NCBI RefSeq assembly: GCF_005938085.1 | Contig: NZ_SMZK01000001.1 | Coordinates: 248,001 to 312,000, forward strand | Length of the DNA stretch: 64,000 nucleotides | DNA from: Haloterrigena sp. H1 | Lineage (GTDB): Archaea; Halobacteriota; Halobacteria; Halobacteriales; Natrialbaceae | Direction of reading: 5' to 3' | In this document: one piece after another, positions 43,877 through 53,788 of the stretch | How positions within the stretch are numbered: the first letter of the stretch is position 1 | How the letters are laid out: every line of letters starts with the position of its first letter | The notes under the pieces: model-generated | Told to the model about the DNA's origin: nothing | Seen by the model: the letters and a program-made list of their open reading frames with translations, nothing else | Databases searched by the model: none | Position numbers and translations under genes: made by a program

Positions 43877-44305
43877 ATGATAGAACAAACCATAGAAAGT
43901 GTAATGACACAAGACGTGCGGACTATCTCCAGGGAGACGACGGCCAGCACCATTGCAAGAGTGTTCGCCGAAGACGATATCGGATCCGCGGTCGTGACCT
44001 CTCCGGAAATGAAGGGTGTTCTAGGTATCGTTACCAAGTCCGATATTATGCACCAGGTCGCCGTTGATGCAGATATCTCGTCCATCTCCGTGGGTTCGTT
44101 TATGTCGACACCGGTCGTCACGGTCACGGGTGACAAATCGATCCGTGAAGCGGCCACACTGATGAGAGAGCATTCGATTCAACACCTCCCAGTCGTTGAT
44201 GACGATGAGCTCGTGGGGATTTTGACAACGACTAATTTAGCTCACTATTTACCTCGACTCCGGAGGAACATTCTCCGTTCTCGGAACGAGCTTAGCGGTC
44301 AATAA
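43877..44305 (+). CDS. CBS-domain pair protein
   Basis: 142 aa, two CBS motifs (about 8-60 and 72-125) and nothing else: VMTQDVRTISRETTAS, then GIVTKSDIM, and FMSTPVVTVTGD followed by LPVVDDDELVGILTTTNLAHYL. Such stand-alone pairs bind adenosine nucleotides and regulate a partner. It lies in the region that separates rps7 from EF-2. Lower GC and slightly unusual codon use suggest later arrival here. ATG at 43877. Confidence 0.9.
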   Translation: MIEQTIESVMTQDVRTISRETTASTIARVFAEDDIGSAVVTSPEMKGVLGIVTKSDIMHQVAVDADISSISVGSFMSTPVVTVTGDKSIREAATLMREHSIQHLPVVDDDELVGILTTTNLAHYLPRLRRNILRSRNELSGQ

Positions 44306-44406
44306 CATCCTCGTTTGACATCTACCTGCGCTAAACAGTAGACGATGACCCTCCTTCACATCGCTGGTGGTGATTTTGTCTCTGGTCGAGACTCAACTCC
44401 ACAGTG

Positions 44407-44450
44407 AAGCGGGGGATTTGCGTCATGGACACTCGCAGCCTCCCGCTTCA
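44407..44450. repeat. Hairpin resembling the end of an IS200/IS605-type element
   Basis: GAAGCGGGGGATTTGCG faces CGCAGCCTCCCGCTTC across a 10-nt loop (8-bp clean stem plus partly paired base). Such CCCGCTTC palindromes resemble the ends of haloarchaeal IS200/IS605 elements and of palindrome-associated MITEs. No transposase or TnpB gene is nearby, so this is a solo end at best. Confidence 0.4.
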
Positions 44451-44514
44451 ACTCCTTTGATTTAGCAACCTATCCCGATGCCGTCTAGTGATTCAACACA
44501 GCCTCTCGTCCCGT

Positions 44515-45072
44515 TTATTCTGGCCGTTCCGAGAGCCATCCAGAGCTATCGGCGCCATCGTTGATGACCCATCGTTCTTGATAGTTGCCGCCGTGTTCGC
44601 GCATCTCGACGACGACGTCGAAAGGCAGCGAGAGGGTCGGGACGATTCGCGCATCCCGCTCAATCGGGAGATGAGAGTGTGCCATCCCGTCGGCCTCTTG
44701 TGTTCGTCCGTTGATCAGGTGCAGAAACTTGAACACCTGTCGGTGGTCGTACTCCTCGAGTAGCGGGCACAACGAGTCGATCCCGACTCTGACTTCGCCC
44801 GGTTCGAGCACGTCCGCGTCTGCTTCGAAGGCGTCGACCGCATTCGTGATGGCGATTCCAAGGTCGCCAAGGGTACCGACGACGGTCGACGGGTCGACCG
44901 CCGGTGAGACTGTCGAGGTCGTCGTTGCGCCACTGCAGGCTCGAGTGCCGTGAGTAATGATAGAAAGGGCATCAGGACCGGTGGCGTCGACGTGCTGTGA
45001 CACTGGGTGAGGGCCATCGGTCGTTGAAACGAGGACGTGTCGTCGGACGTGATCTGTTGAACAGCTAAACAA
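44515..45072 (-). CDS. DUF7504 family protein (second copy)
   Basis: 185 aa, a paralog of the 5509-6195 product. The core segment LEPGEVRVGIDSLCPLLEEY and then VFKFLHLINGRTQEADGMAHSHL matches the corresponding region of the other copy (FTHVLANRLASVDADAHFHF). It lacks the repeated acidic tail and has a C-terminus with WVINDG. No Walker A. The start at 45072 is the first ATG; shorter starts are possible. It lies in the block between rps7 and EF-2, role unknown. Confidence 0.7.
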   Translation of the reverse strand: MFSCSTDHVRRHVLVSTTDGPHPVSQHVDATGPDALSIITHGTRACSGATTTSTVSPAVDPSTVVGTLGDLGIAITNAVDAFEADADVLEPGEVRVGIDSLCPLLEEYDHRQVFKFLHLINGRTQEADGMAHSHLPIERDARIVPTLSLPFDVVVEMREHGGNYQERWVINDGADSSGWLSERPE

Positions 45073-45341
45073 CCGCTGACAGGTGTCCTGACGGTGATCG
45101 GGTCGAACCGAGCCGACGACGAGAGCGCTCGCACCCTGGCGTTTCAGTCGTGCTAACTTGTTGGAGAAACGGTCTCCGTTCGTCTCGTCACAGTCCGTTT
45201 CCCAGATTACTCGTGTGTTATACCTGTCACTATGTCAAATGATAAGTGTTCGGGCCGACTGTATTCGCCGGGTAGACGCGGCTTTGAGGGTGTACTCGAA
45301 GCACCTGTCAAGTTCGCTGGCCGTCCGGTCGATGCACGAAC

Positions 45342-46097
45342 TCAGTCCGCGGCGAGACGCTCGTTGCTGGCGTACGATCGCGTCGCGTCGACGAGCACCT
45401 GTCGGTAGGTACTCGTGTCGGGCTCTCGTGCGAGTTCTCGAAAGCGCCGTTTGAACTCCTGGAAATCGACTTCTGGCGCGTCCATCGTGGCCACGTGCGC
45501 GAGATCGTAGAGTCGGTGTTCTTCGTCGACGAGGTCGTGTCGTTCCGCGAGTGCGAGCGCGAAGGCTGCGTTGACCGCCGTAATCTCGGGATCGGCACTC
45601 GGAGAGAGTCGCTCGAGACCGGGCCGTGGTGGCGTCTCGGGTCGGTCGACGACCGCCGCGGCGAGACTCGACTCGAGAAAGGAGAGCAGTTTCTCGCCGG
45701 GGCCGACCGAGAGCGTGATGTCGTCGGCGTAGATGTCTTTCATGTGGTTTGCGATCTGGTAACAGTGTGAGAGCTTGCGTTGCTCGACACGTTTGCCGGC
45801 CAGTGCGAGGTAGAGGACTTCCTCGGTTGACTGGGTGTGAGACGGATGTTGCTCTTCGTGGCGGACCATGTGGGCGAACTCGTGGAGGGCAAGTTCGCGA
45901 GCCATCGCCGACGAGGCGGCCTGTCGCGAGATGTTGAGCACGTGGCGGTCGTCGTAGTGGGCGGCCCAGGTTCGTTCGTCGGGATCGTCCCGGAGGTGGA
46001 CGTAGACCGGCAGCGAGAGGTCGTGTTCGGTCTCGAAGAGATCTTGGGCACTGAGGAACGGAGCGGTCGGACCAGACCCCTGGACGCGTAGATCCAT
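45342..46097 (-). CDS. DUF5781 metallopeptidase-like protein
   Basis: 251 aa, haloarchaea-specific DUF5781. The HEFAH motif at 72-76 sits in LALHEFAHMVRHEEQHP, resembling a zinc metallopeptidase active site. An upstream conserved HYDDRHVLNISRQA precedes it. Substrate unknown; no signal peptide, so probably cytoplasmic. The ATG at 46097 (MDLRVQGSGPTAPFLSAQDL) gives normal length. It is divergent from EF-2, with 268 bp of intergenic sequence. Confidence 0.85.
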   Translation of the reverse strand: MDLRVQGSGPTAPFLSAQDLFETEHDLSLPVYVHLRDDPDERTWAAHYDDRHVLNISRQAASSAMARELALHEFAHMVRHEEQHPSHTQSTEEVLYLALAGKRVEQRKLSHCYQIANHMKDIYADDITLSVGPGEKLLSFLESSLAAAVVDRPETPPRPGLERLSPSADPEITAVNAAFALALAERHDLVDEEHRLYDLAHVATMDAPEVDFQEFKRRFRELAREPDTSTYRQVLVDATRSYASNERLAAD

Positions 46098-46365
46098 GCT
46101 TGTACGTACCAAGGCGTCCAGCGCTATTACAGTGACGGCTGTAGTCACATCGCGAACCGAGGGTGAACCCATTCACGACGTGACCACGTGATCGCTGGGG
46201 CTGCAAGAGCTGCCTCCAGCACGTCCGACCGTGGTTCCCGTTCCAAACTGCGTGGCATTCACTCACGCAAATTGGACATTCCGGCGCTCGAACCGTGAAA
46301 TACGACGGATTTCGGCGGCGACGAAACACTACCCTTTTGACCCCGCTGGCGGTAACAGGGTGTAT

Positions 46366-48552
46366 ATGGGCCGACGCAAAAAGATCGTCCAAGAGTGTGA
46401 ACGGCTGATGGACGAACCGGAGAACATCCGGAACATCGCCATCGCCGCTCACGTCGACCACGGTAAAACGACGCTTTCTGACAACCTCCTCGCTGGTGCC
46501 GGTATGATCTCCGACGAGACTGCCGGCGAACAGCTCGCGATGGACACGGAAGAAGACGAACAGGAACGTGGGATCACCATCGACGCGGCAAACGTTTCGA
46601 TGACCCACGAGTACGAGGGGACCAACCACCTCATCAACCTCATCGACACGCCGGGCCACGTCGACTTCGGTGGCGACGTCACGCGTGCGATGCGTGCTGT
46701 AGACGGCGCACTCGTCGTTGTCGACGCCGTCGAGGGCGCGATGCCCCAGACCGAGACGGTCCTGCGACAGGCACTCCGCGAGGGTGTCAAGCCGACCCTG
46801 TTCATCAACAAGGTCGACCGCCTCATCTCCGAACTGCAGGAAGGTCCCGAGGAGATGCAGGAGCGACTCCTTTCGGTCATCCACGACGTCAACGAACTCA
46901 TCCGTGGCATGACCGAGGACATGGACGACATCGACGACTGGACCGTCTCCGTCGAAGACGGCACCGTCGGCTTCGGGTCCGCCCTCTACAAGTGGGGTGT
47001 CTCGATGCCATCGATGCAGCGTACCGGCATGGACTTCGGCGAGATCATGGAACTCGAGCGCGCCGACAAGCGCCAGGAACTCCACGAGCGCACGCCCCTG
47101 TCGGACGTCGTCCTCGACATGGTCTGTGAGCACTTCCCGAACCCTGTCGACGCACAACCCCGCCGTATCCCACGCGTCTGGCGTGGTGACGCCGAGAGCG
47201 ACCTCGCCGAAGAAATGCGTCTCGTCGACGAGGACGGCAACGTCGTCTTCATGGTCACCGACATCGCGATGGACCCACACGCTGGCGAAGTCGCCTCCGG
47301 CCGTGTCTTCTCGGGCTCCCTCGAGAAGGGCCAAGAGCTGTACGTCTCGGGCACCGCGGGCAAGAACCGCATCCAGTCCGTCGGGATCTACATGGGTGGC
47401 GAACGCGAGGAAGTCGATCACGTTCCTGCCGGGAACATTGCGGCCGTCACCGGCCTGCGCGACGCGATCGCCGGTTCGACCGTCTCGAGCACGGAGATGA
47501 CGCCCTTCGAGTCGATCGAACACATCTCGGAGCCGGTCATCACCAAGAGCGTGGAGGCCCAGACGATGGACGACCTCCCCAAACTCATCGAGACGCTGCG
47601 ACAGGTCTCGAAAGAGGACCCGACGATCCAGATTACGATCAACGAGGACACCGGCGAGCACCTGATCTCCGGACAGGGTGAGCTTCACCTCGAGGTCATC
47701 ACCCAGCGTATCGAGAAGAACCAGGGCATCCCGGTCAACACCGGTGAGCCGATCGTCGTCTACCGCGAGGCTATCGACCGTGCAAGCGACGAGGTCGAAG
47801 GCATCTCGCCAAACCGCCACAACCGGTTCTACATCTCCGCTGAGCCGCTCAGCGAGGAGATCGTCGAGACGATCCGAATGGGTGAGGCGTCGATGAGCAT
47901 GCCCGAACTCGAGCGCCGTGAAGCGCTCCAGGAAGCCGGCATGGACAAAGACGACTCCCAGGTCGTCGAGCACATCCACGGCACGAACATCCTGCTCGAC
48001 CAGACCAAAGGGATCCAGCACCTGAACGAAACGATGGAGCTGTTCATCGAGGGGCTCGAGGAAGCCCTCGACAACGGTCCGCTCGCCAACGAGCCGGTTC
48101 AGGGAACGCTCATCCGTCTGCACGACGCCAAACTCCACGAGGACACCATCCACCGTGGTCCCGCACAGGTCATCCCGGCCACGCGTGAGGCCGTCCACAA
48201 GTCGCTGATCGACGGTCAGATCAAGATGATGGAGCCGATGCAGGACGTCCGTATCGACGTGCCGAACGACCACATGGGCGCTGCCTCCGGCGAGATTCAG
48301 GGTCGCCGTGGCCGCGTCGACGACATGTACCAGGAAGGTGACCTCATGGTCGTCGAGGGTATCGCACCCGTCGACGAGATGATCGGCTTCGCGAGCGACA
48401 TCCGCTCTGCGACCGAGGGTCGTGCCTCCTGGAACACCGAAAACGCCGGCTTCGAATTCATGTCCACCTCCCTCCAGCGCGAGAAGATCATGGAGATTCG
48501 CGAGCGCAAGGGCATGAAGCTCGAACTGCCGCCGAGCATCGACTACATCTAA
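46366..48552 (+). CDS. fusA: Elongation factor 2
   Basis: 728 aa, the translocase of archaeal translation. GTPase motifs: G1 AHVDHGKT at 28-35, G3 [11 protein letters not shown] and G4 NKVDR. The diphthamide loop has its modifiable histidine at H596 (HRGPAQ). Domains II-V are complete. The ATG at 46366 follows the normal family start [20 protein letters not shown]; the open frame upstream is shadow. It is separated from rps7 by three unrelated genes, so it must use its own promoter. No intein. Confidence 0.98.
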   Translation: MGRRKKIVQECERLMDEPENIRNIAIAAHVDHGKTTLSDNLLAGAGMISDETAGEQLAMDTEEDEQERGITIDAANVSMTHEYEGTNHLINLIDTPGHVDFGGDVTRAMRAVDGALVVVDAVEGAMPQTETVLRQALREGVKPTLFINKVDRLISELQEGPEEMQERLLSVIHDVNELIRGMTEDMDDIDDWTVSVEDGTVGFGSALYKWGVSMPSMQRTGMDFGEIMELERADKRQELHERTPLSDVVLDMVCEHFPNPVDAQPRRIPRVWRGDAESDLAEEMRLVDEDGNVVFMVTDIAMDPHAGEVASGRVFSGSLEKGQELYVSGTAGKNRIQSVGIYMGGEREEVDHVPAGNIAAVTGLRDAIAGSTVSSTEMTPFESIEHISEPVITKSVEAQTMDDLPKLIETLRQVSKEDPTIQITINEDTGEHLISGQGELHLEVITQRIEKNQGIPVNTGEPIVVYREAIDRASDEVEGISPNRHNRFYISAEPLSEEIVETIRMGEASMSMPELERREALQEAGMDKDDSQVVEHIHGTNILLDQTKGIQHLNETMELFIEGLEEALDNGPLANEPVQGTLIRLHDAKLHEDTIHRGPAQVIPATREAVHKSLIDGQIKMMEPMQDVRIDVPNDHMGAASGEIQGRRGRVDDMYQEGDLMVVEGIAPVDEMIGFASDIRSATEGRASWNTENAGFEFMSTSLQREKIMEIRERKGMKLELPPSIDYI

Positions 48553-48780
48553 TCCGGTTGATTCGGCGGGAATCGGCCCGTCACTCTGTGTTACTGCTGT
48601 TTTCTTTCGACGTTGGGACTCGAGCGACAGCACTCTGCAGGCGAGAATGGCTCTGTTCACCTCGTCTTCTTCAGATCCGCTGCGAGTGCCAACCCCGTCA
48701 ATCCCTGTGCGTTTTGGCAGCGGCGAGAAAATATCGATTCCACACGGAGCCAGCGCTAGCCGACGAGGTGGATAGATCGG

Positions 48781-50160
48781 TTACTCGCGTTCACCCGCAC
48801 CGAGTGCCGACTCGCCGACCTTCTCGTGACCTTCGATGACGTCTTTACCGCCCATGTACGGCTGCAGCGGCTCGGGGATGGTCACCGTGCCGTCCTCGTT
48901 CTGGTAATACTCGAGGATCGCGACCATCACGCGCGGAATCGCGAGCCCGGAGGCGTTCAGGGTGTGCAGATACTCGGCCGATTCGTGGCGCTCGGGCCGG
49001 TAGCGCAGGCCGGCGCGCCGCGCCTGGAAGTCCTCGAAGTTCGACGCCGAGGAGACCTCGAGCCAGCGGCCGCCGCGGTCGGGACCATCGTCCATGTCGT
49101 CGCCGGGGGCCCAGACCTCGATGTCGTAGGTTTTCGCGGAGGCGAAGGTCAGATCACCGGTACAGAGTTCGAGGATGCGGTAGGGGAGTCCGAGGCGTTT
49201 GAGCACTTCTTCGGCCTCGCCGAGCAGTTCCTCGAGGCGGTCGTAGCTGTCCTCGGGTTCGACGAAATTGACGAGTTCGACCTTGTTGAACTGGTGGACG
49301 CGGACGATGCCCCGCGTTTCGGTGCCGTGTTCGCCGGCCTCGCGCCGGAAGTTGGGCGTGTAGGCCTGGTGTTTGAGCGGAAGGTCGTCGTCCAGTAGGA
49401 TCTCGTTGGCGTACATGTTGGTGACCGGCACCTCCGCGGTGGGACAGAGCCAGAGATCCTCGTCGTCGTACTCCTCCTCGTTGCTGCCGCCCAGACGGTA
49501 GGCGTCGTCGGCGAACTTCGGCAGTTGGCCGGTGCCGCGCATCGAGGTGCTCTTGACCGGAATCGGCGGGAAGAGATCGACGTAGCCCTGCTCGCGGTGG
49601 ATGTCCATCATGAACTGGATCAGCGCGTGCTCGAGCTGTGCGCCTTCGCCTTTGAGGAAGTAAAAGCCCGAGCCCGTCGTCTTCGCGGCGCGTTCCTCGT
49701 CGATGATGTCCAGGTCCTCGCCGAGGTCGTAGTGGGGGGTGATCTCGTCGGGCAGGTCACGGTGGTCGTCGAAGCCCCAGCGCCGATCCTCGACGTTGTG
49801 GCGCTCGTCGAGCCCCAGCGGGACGCTCTCGTGGGGGATCTGTGGAATCTCGAGGATGCGTTCTCGGAGTTCGTCCTCGAGTTCGACGCCTTCTTCTTCG
49901 ACTTCCTCGATCTCGGCTTTGAGTTCCCGCGAGCGCTCGATGGCTTCCTCGCGTTCTTCCTCTTTGCCGTCGGCGACGAGCTTGCCGATCTTTTTGGTGA
50001 TCTGGTTGCGCTCGTGGCGCAGGTCGTCACCGCGTGCTTTCAGTTCGCGCCAGCGTTCGTCGAGTTCGAGGAACTCGTCGATGTCGACGTCGGCCCCGCG
50101 GTTCTCGAGGGCATCGCGTACCTCCTCTGTATTCTCCCGTATATAGGTCCGGTCGAGCAT
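48781..50160 (-). CDS. serS: Seryl-tRNA synthetase
   Basis: 459 aa class II enzyme, bacterial-type SerS. Two long helices forming the tRNA-binding coiled coil (about 30-110, ELKAEIEEVEEE) precede the catalytic domain. Motif 2 lies around FRREAGEHGTETRGI and motif 3 near TLNASGLAIPRVMVAILE. The ATG at 50160 (MLDRTYIRENTEEVRDALEN) is the family start. Divergent from the PhoU-TrkA_C regulator gene by 118 nt. Confidence 0.97.
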   Translation of the reverse strand: MLDRTYIRENTEEVRDALENRGADVDIDEFLELDERWRELKARGDDLRHERNQITKKIGKLVADGKEEEREEAIERSRELKAEIEEVEEEGVELEDELRERILEIPQIPHESVPLGLDERHNVEDRRWGFDDHRDLPDEITPHYDLGEDLDIIDEERAAKTTGSGFYFLKGEGAQLEHALIQFMMDIHREQGYVDLFPPIPVKSTSMRGTGQLPKFADDAYRLGGSNEEEYDDEDLWLCPTAEVPVTNMYANEILLDDDLPLKHQAYTPNFRREAGEHGTETRGIVRVHQFNKVELVNFVEPEDSYDRLEELLGEAEEVLKRLGLPYRILELCTGDLTFASAKTYDIEVWAPGDDMDDGPDRGGRWLEVSSASNFEDFQARRAGLRYRPERHESAEYLHTLNASGLAIPRVMVAILEYYQNEDGTVTIPEPLQPYMGGKDVIEGHEKVGESALGAGERE

Positions 50161-50278
50161 TGGTCTTGCCCGTGGGTTCTTTGTGCCCGGGCAAAACCGT
50201 GTCGGAAGGCTGCGTCTTCCGAGCGCCTGCGACGGTGGCGGGAAACGTTTTTTTCGTCGGCGGGCCGACTCTCGAGAC

Positions 50279-51487
50279 ATGGACCCGCTCGAGGGCGAGA
50301 CACCGTCGGCGTCGATCGAGTACGAGCCCGTCAGCGTCAAGGACGTACTCGTAGAGATGAAAGACACCGCGGAGCTGTTGATCGACCTCTCGTACTCGGC
50401 GGTCCTCCACCGCAGCGAGCAACTCGCCACCGAGGTCCTCCGACTTGAGGAGCGCATGGATGTCCTCGAGTTGCGCGCGCGGATGAGCCTCTTGATGGCC
50501 GCGCGGAAGCCGGCCGACGCCGAACAGCTCGCCCCTGTGTTGGGGATCGTCGGCGCGGCCGACGGAATCAGCGATGCTGCCGGCGATATCGCGAAGATCG
50601 TCCTCGAGGATATGGGACTGCCCGAGGCGATGCGGGCGGCGCTGCCGGAGGCGGCGGGGACGCTGGTCCGTGGCGTCGTCGATCCGAACTCGCCGTATGC
50701 GGGCCGGACGTTCAAGGCTATCGACCTCGAGTCCGAAACCGGCGTCCGTGCGATCGCGCTCCGACGGGGCAACGAGTGGCTGCTCAACCCGGGGCCACAG
50801 ACCCAGATCGAAGCCGACGACGTGGCGTTGTTGCGGGGCCCGGACTCGTCGATCGGCGACGTCTACGAGACGTTGACCGGCGAGGACTACGAGGCACCGG
50901 CCGTCGACGCGCCCGACATCGACGACTTAGAGCGGGCCGTCGATACGATCATCCACATGAAAGACTTCTCCGAGCTGGCGGTCGATCTGGCTTACAGCAG
51001 CGTGTTGTTCGACAGCGAGGAACTCGCAGAGGAGGTCCGCAACCTCGAGGTCGAAGTCGACGCGATGCAGTCGCGGTTCGAGGCCTGGACGCTTCGGGCG
51101 GCCGCCGACGCGAGCGATCCGGTCGTCTTACGGGGACTGATCCAGCTTGGCAACTCGACCGAGCGGATCAGCGACAGCGCGATCGAGATCAGCGAGGGCG
51201 TCCTGCGCGATATCAACGTTCATCCGGTCGTGCAGATGGCGGTTCAGGAAAGCGACGAGATCATCACCCGCGTCGTGGTCGATCCAGGCAGCGACCTCGA
51301 CGGCACCGCAGTGACCGCTGGCGTGCCCGATGCCGACTCGATGATGTCAGTAATCGCCATCCGTCGACCAGGCGAGGGGTGGCTGCTGGTCGCCGACGCC
51401 GACGCCGAACTGTGTGGTGGCGACGTGCTCATCTCGAAGGGGACCCGGACGGCCGCCGCCGACTTCCGCGAGCTCGCGACCGCGTAA
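50279..51487 (+). CDS. PhoU/TrkA_C two-repeat ion-channel regulator
   Basis: 402 aa, cytoplasmic. The layout is a PhoU-like helical bundle (about 15-95), a TrkA_C (RCK_C) domain (about 140-205), a second PhoU-like bundle (about 215-300) and a second TrkA_C (about 335-395). Each TrkA_C carries the AIRRPGEGWLL-like pattern, so the gene arose by internal duplication. Such proteins are thought to gate K+ or divalent transport, consistent with the MgtE genes at 51665-52821, which are convergent. ATG at 50279. Confidence 0.9.
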   Translation: MDPLEGETPSASIEYEPVSVKDVLVEMKDTAELLIDLSYSAVLHRSEQLATEVLRLEERMDVLELRARMSLLMAARKPADAEQLAPVLGIVGAADGISDAAGDIAKIVLEDMGLPEAMRAALPEAAGTLVRGVVDPNSPYAGRTFKAIDLESETGVRAIALRRGNEWLLNPGPQTQIEADDVALLRGPDSSIGDVYETLTGEDYEAPAVDAPDIDDLERAVDTIIHMKDFSELAVDLAYSSVLFDSEELAEEVRNLEVEVDAMQSRFEAWTLRAAADASDPVVLRGLIQLGNSTERISDSAIEISEGVLRDINVHPVVQMAVQESDEIITRVVVDPGSDLDGTAVTAGVPDADSMMSVIAIRRPGEGWLLVADADAELCGGDVLISKGTRTAAADFRELATA

Positions 51488-51664
51488 TCGGATTCACGTT
51501 TCGCTCAGGAGACCGCGTTCCGCTCGGCCTTTAAGTACCTCTAGTCACAAGGTAGAGCTATGACGGGAGGGCGTCCGTTCTCGAGTATTCTTATTCCGTA
51601 GCATCGCCTCGGTACCTGCCGGGTTCGACACGCTCGAGTTCGTGACGAGTACCTGCGACCCAGT

Positions 51665-52246
51665 TCAGTTCAGGACGACGATCGCGACCCCCGACAGGAC
51701 GACCACGCCGAGGATGTCACAGAGGTTCGTGACGACCGGAATCGTCGTGTCGTCGGGGTCTAAGCCGCGCGTGTAGGAGACGTACGTCGCGCCGATGCTG
51801 AGGACGACCGCAATGGCTGCCAGCAACATGCCGCTGACGATCGAGATGATCAGCAGATCGGCGAGCGCCATCGGTTCGGCGATGAGTTGCCCGACCACCC
51901 AGGCGGCGACGCCCAGCGTCGAAAAGACCGTCGCCGCAAGCCCCAGGATCGCGATCACGTTCGTCCACAGCACCTCGTCGTGCGGGTCGAACTCGAGGAC
52001 GCCCAGGTGAAGCCGCGTCGAGAGCCGCGAGGAGAGGATCGCGCCGAGATTTCCCCCCATCCCGATCATCACGGGGACGAGTACCAGCAGGGTCGGGTTT
52101 CCGAGGTAGGTCGCCTGCAACTCCTCGAGGACGTAGCCCGACCCCATCTCGAGGACGGAGAGACCGATCAGAATCGGAAACATCGTTCCGACGATGTGTC
52201 TGACCGTCCAGGTATCGAGCGCGTCGTCAGTGTCGGTGGCCCCCAT
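51665..52246 (-). CDS. MgtE-type divalent cation transporter, second half (membrane domain)
   Basis: 193 aa with five predicted membrane segments, equal to one membrane repeat of MgtE/SLC41 transporters. Conserved P-x-x-x-G-M-G-G-N-L-G segment is visible (PVMIGMGGNLGAILSSRL). In haloarchaea MgtE is split into two genes lacking the cytoplasmic CBS domain. Its ATG overlaps the upstream stop by one base (TGATG), so both halves should be made together and form one Mg2+ (or Co2+) channel. Confidence 0.9.
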   Translation of the reverse strand: MGATDTDDALDTWTVRHIVGTMFPILIGLSVLEMGSGYVLEELQATYLGNPTLLVLVPVMIGMGGNLGAILSSRLSTRLHLGVLEFDPHDEVLWTNVIAILGLAATVFSTLGVAAWVVGQLIAEPMALADLLIISIVSGMLLAAIAVVLSIGATYVSYTRGLDPDDTTIPVVTNLCDILGVVVLSGVAIVVLN

Positions 52247-52821
52247 CAGAACAACACCTCAGCGATCGTGAGCGCGGTAAAGAGGAAGACGACGCCGAAG
52301 AAATCGCCGAGCGTGGTGACGATTGGGCCGATCAGGTTGTCCGGATCGAGGCCGTACTCGTAGCTTGCAAACACCAGCGTCAGCAAGCCGAAAATCAGCG
52401 TCGTCGACGTGAGCACGCCAGAAACGACCATGATCGAAATGAGTTCGATGAGCCGTGCCGATTCGCGTCCCAGCACCTGCAAGATTCCCCACGAGAGGAC
52501 GGCGATGAACACCGAAACGCCGATTCCGTTGATAAAGGAGGCGACGACGGCGTTGACCAGCCGGCGATCCCACGAAAATTCGGGATCGATCATCCCCTGG
52601 TGGAGGCCACTCGAGATCCGCGCGCCTAGTGCGCCGTAGACGTTCCCGCGGGTCGCGAGGAAGGCGGGCAGCAACAACAGCATGCCGGGAAAGCGCTCGA
52701 ACCCTTCAGTCATCCCTTCGGAACCGAGCACCGATCCCGCAAAGATGCCGCCGGCGAGACTGACCACGAGGATCGGCAGCGACTCGCGGTAGATGCGCCA
52801 CGCGGATTGGCGACCCTCCAT
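52246..52821 (-). CDS. MgtE-type divalent cation transporter, first half
   Basis: 191 aa, five predicted membrane segments, paralogous to the downstream gene. It contains the MgtE pattern LLPAFLATRGNVYGALGARISSGLHQG with the conserved N and G residues. It forms with the 51665-52246 product one transporter; the overlapping stop/start shows coupling. ATG at 52821. No magnesium riboswitch was seen upstream. Confidence 0.9.
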   Translation of the reverse strand: MEGRQSAWRIYRESLPILVVSLAGGIFAGSVLGSEGMTEGFERFPGMLLLLPAFLATRGNVYGALGARISSGLHQGMIDPEFSWDRRLVNAVVASFINGIGVSVFIAVLSWGILQVLGRESARLIELISIMVVSGVLTSTTLIFGLLTLVFASYEYGLDPDNLIGPIVTTLGDFFGVVFLFTALTIAEVLF

Positions 52822-52955
52822 AGCGGCGAATGACGCAGTCCGAACATAAACCTACCGCGGGTCGAACGCGACCGAATCGCACGACCCCATGTGGGTTGCT
52901 ATCAGTCCTGAACGAACGCGAACGTGTTTTGACGCGAGCGAGCGGCGACGCGCCC

Positions 52956-53384
52956 TCACAGAGGAGTCACAGCGACGAACGCCCAAGCGAGCCCGATCGC
53001 CGCGAGCGAGCACGCCAGATTGGCGACGGCGTTGCCCACCGCACGGGTCCGGTCACCGCGTTCGAAGAGCCGCACCGTCTCGACCGAAAACGAAGAGAAG
53101 GTCGTGAACGAACCACAGATTCCAGTACCAACCAGCTGTAGCGTCGACTCGCCCGCGCCCGCGAGCACCACGAGTCCGAGGGCGAAACTGCCGATGACGT
53201 TGACGGCGAACGTCGACAGCGGGAACTGGCTGCTCGGGACGCGACTCGAGACCTGCTGGCCGACCCAGTAGCGCAACAGCGCACCGATCGCCCCGCCGGT
53301 GCCGACGATATGAGCCGGATCGGGATCGACGGTGACGAGACTGCCGGCGAGTGCGTCCGCAACGATCGTCGGAGTCACGCTCAC
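52956..53384 (-). CDS. crcB: Fluoride ion channel CrcB/Fluc, subunit 1
   Basis: 142 aa, four membrane helices. Family motifs: GGAIGALLRYWVG, STFAVNVIGSFALG and GSFTTFSSFSVE (fluoride pore phenylalanines). Fluc proteins are dual-topology dimers; here two unlike genes form a heterodimer. The start is a GTG at 53384 that overlaps the stop of the second crcB gene (GTGA), so they are coupled. Confidence 0.93.
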   Translation of the reverse strand: MSVTPTIVADALAGSLVTVDPDPAHIVGTGGAIGALLRYWVGQQVSSRVPSSQFPLSTFAVNVIGSFALGLVVLAGAGESTLQLVGTGICGSFTTFSSFSVETVRLFERGDRTRAVGNAVANLACSLAAIGLAWAFVAVTPL

Positions 53385-53788
53385 GCCGTCTCACCGCCAG
53401 TCGGTTGTGGCGTCTCGAGTCGCCGGGCGAGCGCGCGTCCCGCAAGGACCCCGGCGAATCCGAGCCCATAGTTGGCGGCGACGATCCCGCCGATCGCGAG
53501 CGGGCCCGCCGCGAACGCGGTCTGGAGTGCGAACGTGCTGTAGGTCGTCAGTGAGGAGAGAAAGCCGGTCGCGAAGACGGTCCGCGTCCGCGAGTCGATG
53601 TGGCCCGTATACTCGGCTTCGTAGACCAGAAAGCCAAGCACCGCACTTCCGACGGCGTTGACGAGGACGATCGACGGGATATCGGGAACCAGCCCCATCG
53701 CGAACAGCCGGAGGTTCGAGCCGGCGAAGCCGCCGACGGCGATCAGTGCGAGCGTCTCGAGTCGAACGAGGGGATGATCGGCTGCCAT
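53381..53788 (-). CDS. crcB: Fluoride ion channel CrcB/Fluc, subunit 2
   Basis: 135 aa, four helices, the partner of the 52956-53384 product. Motifs: GGFAGSNLRLFAM, VLVNAVGSAVLGF and SSLTTYSTFALQT. The changed residues (TTYSTF for TTFSSF, SNLR for ALLR) show a divergent partner, typical of antiparallel heterodimer pairs. The ATG at 53788 is chosen. No fluoride riboswitch was recognised upstream. Confidence 0.92.
   Translation of the reverse strand: MAADHPLVRLETLALIAVGGFAGSNLRLFAMGLVPDIPSIVLVNAVGSAVLGFLVYEAEYTGHIDSRTRTVFATGFLSSLTTYSTFALQTAFAAGPLAIGGIVAANYGLGFAGVLAGRALARRLETPQPTGGETA

Noticed and set aside
45235..48660. 1141-aa open frame on the minus strand opposite EF-2
   Set aside because: It is a shadow of the GC-rich EF-2 and DUF5781 genes. 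The composition is low in hydrophobic cores and no family is recognisable, while EF-2 and DUF5781 are certain.
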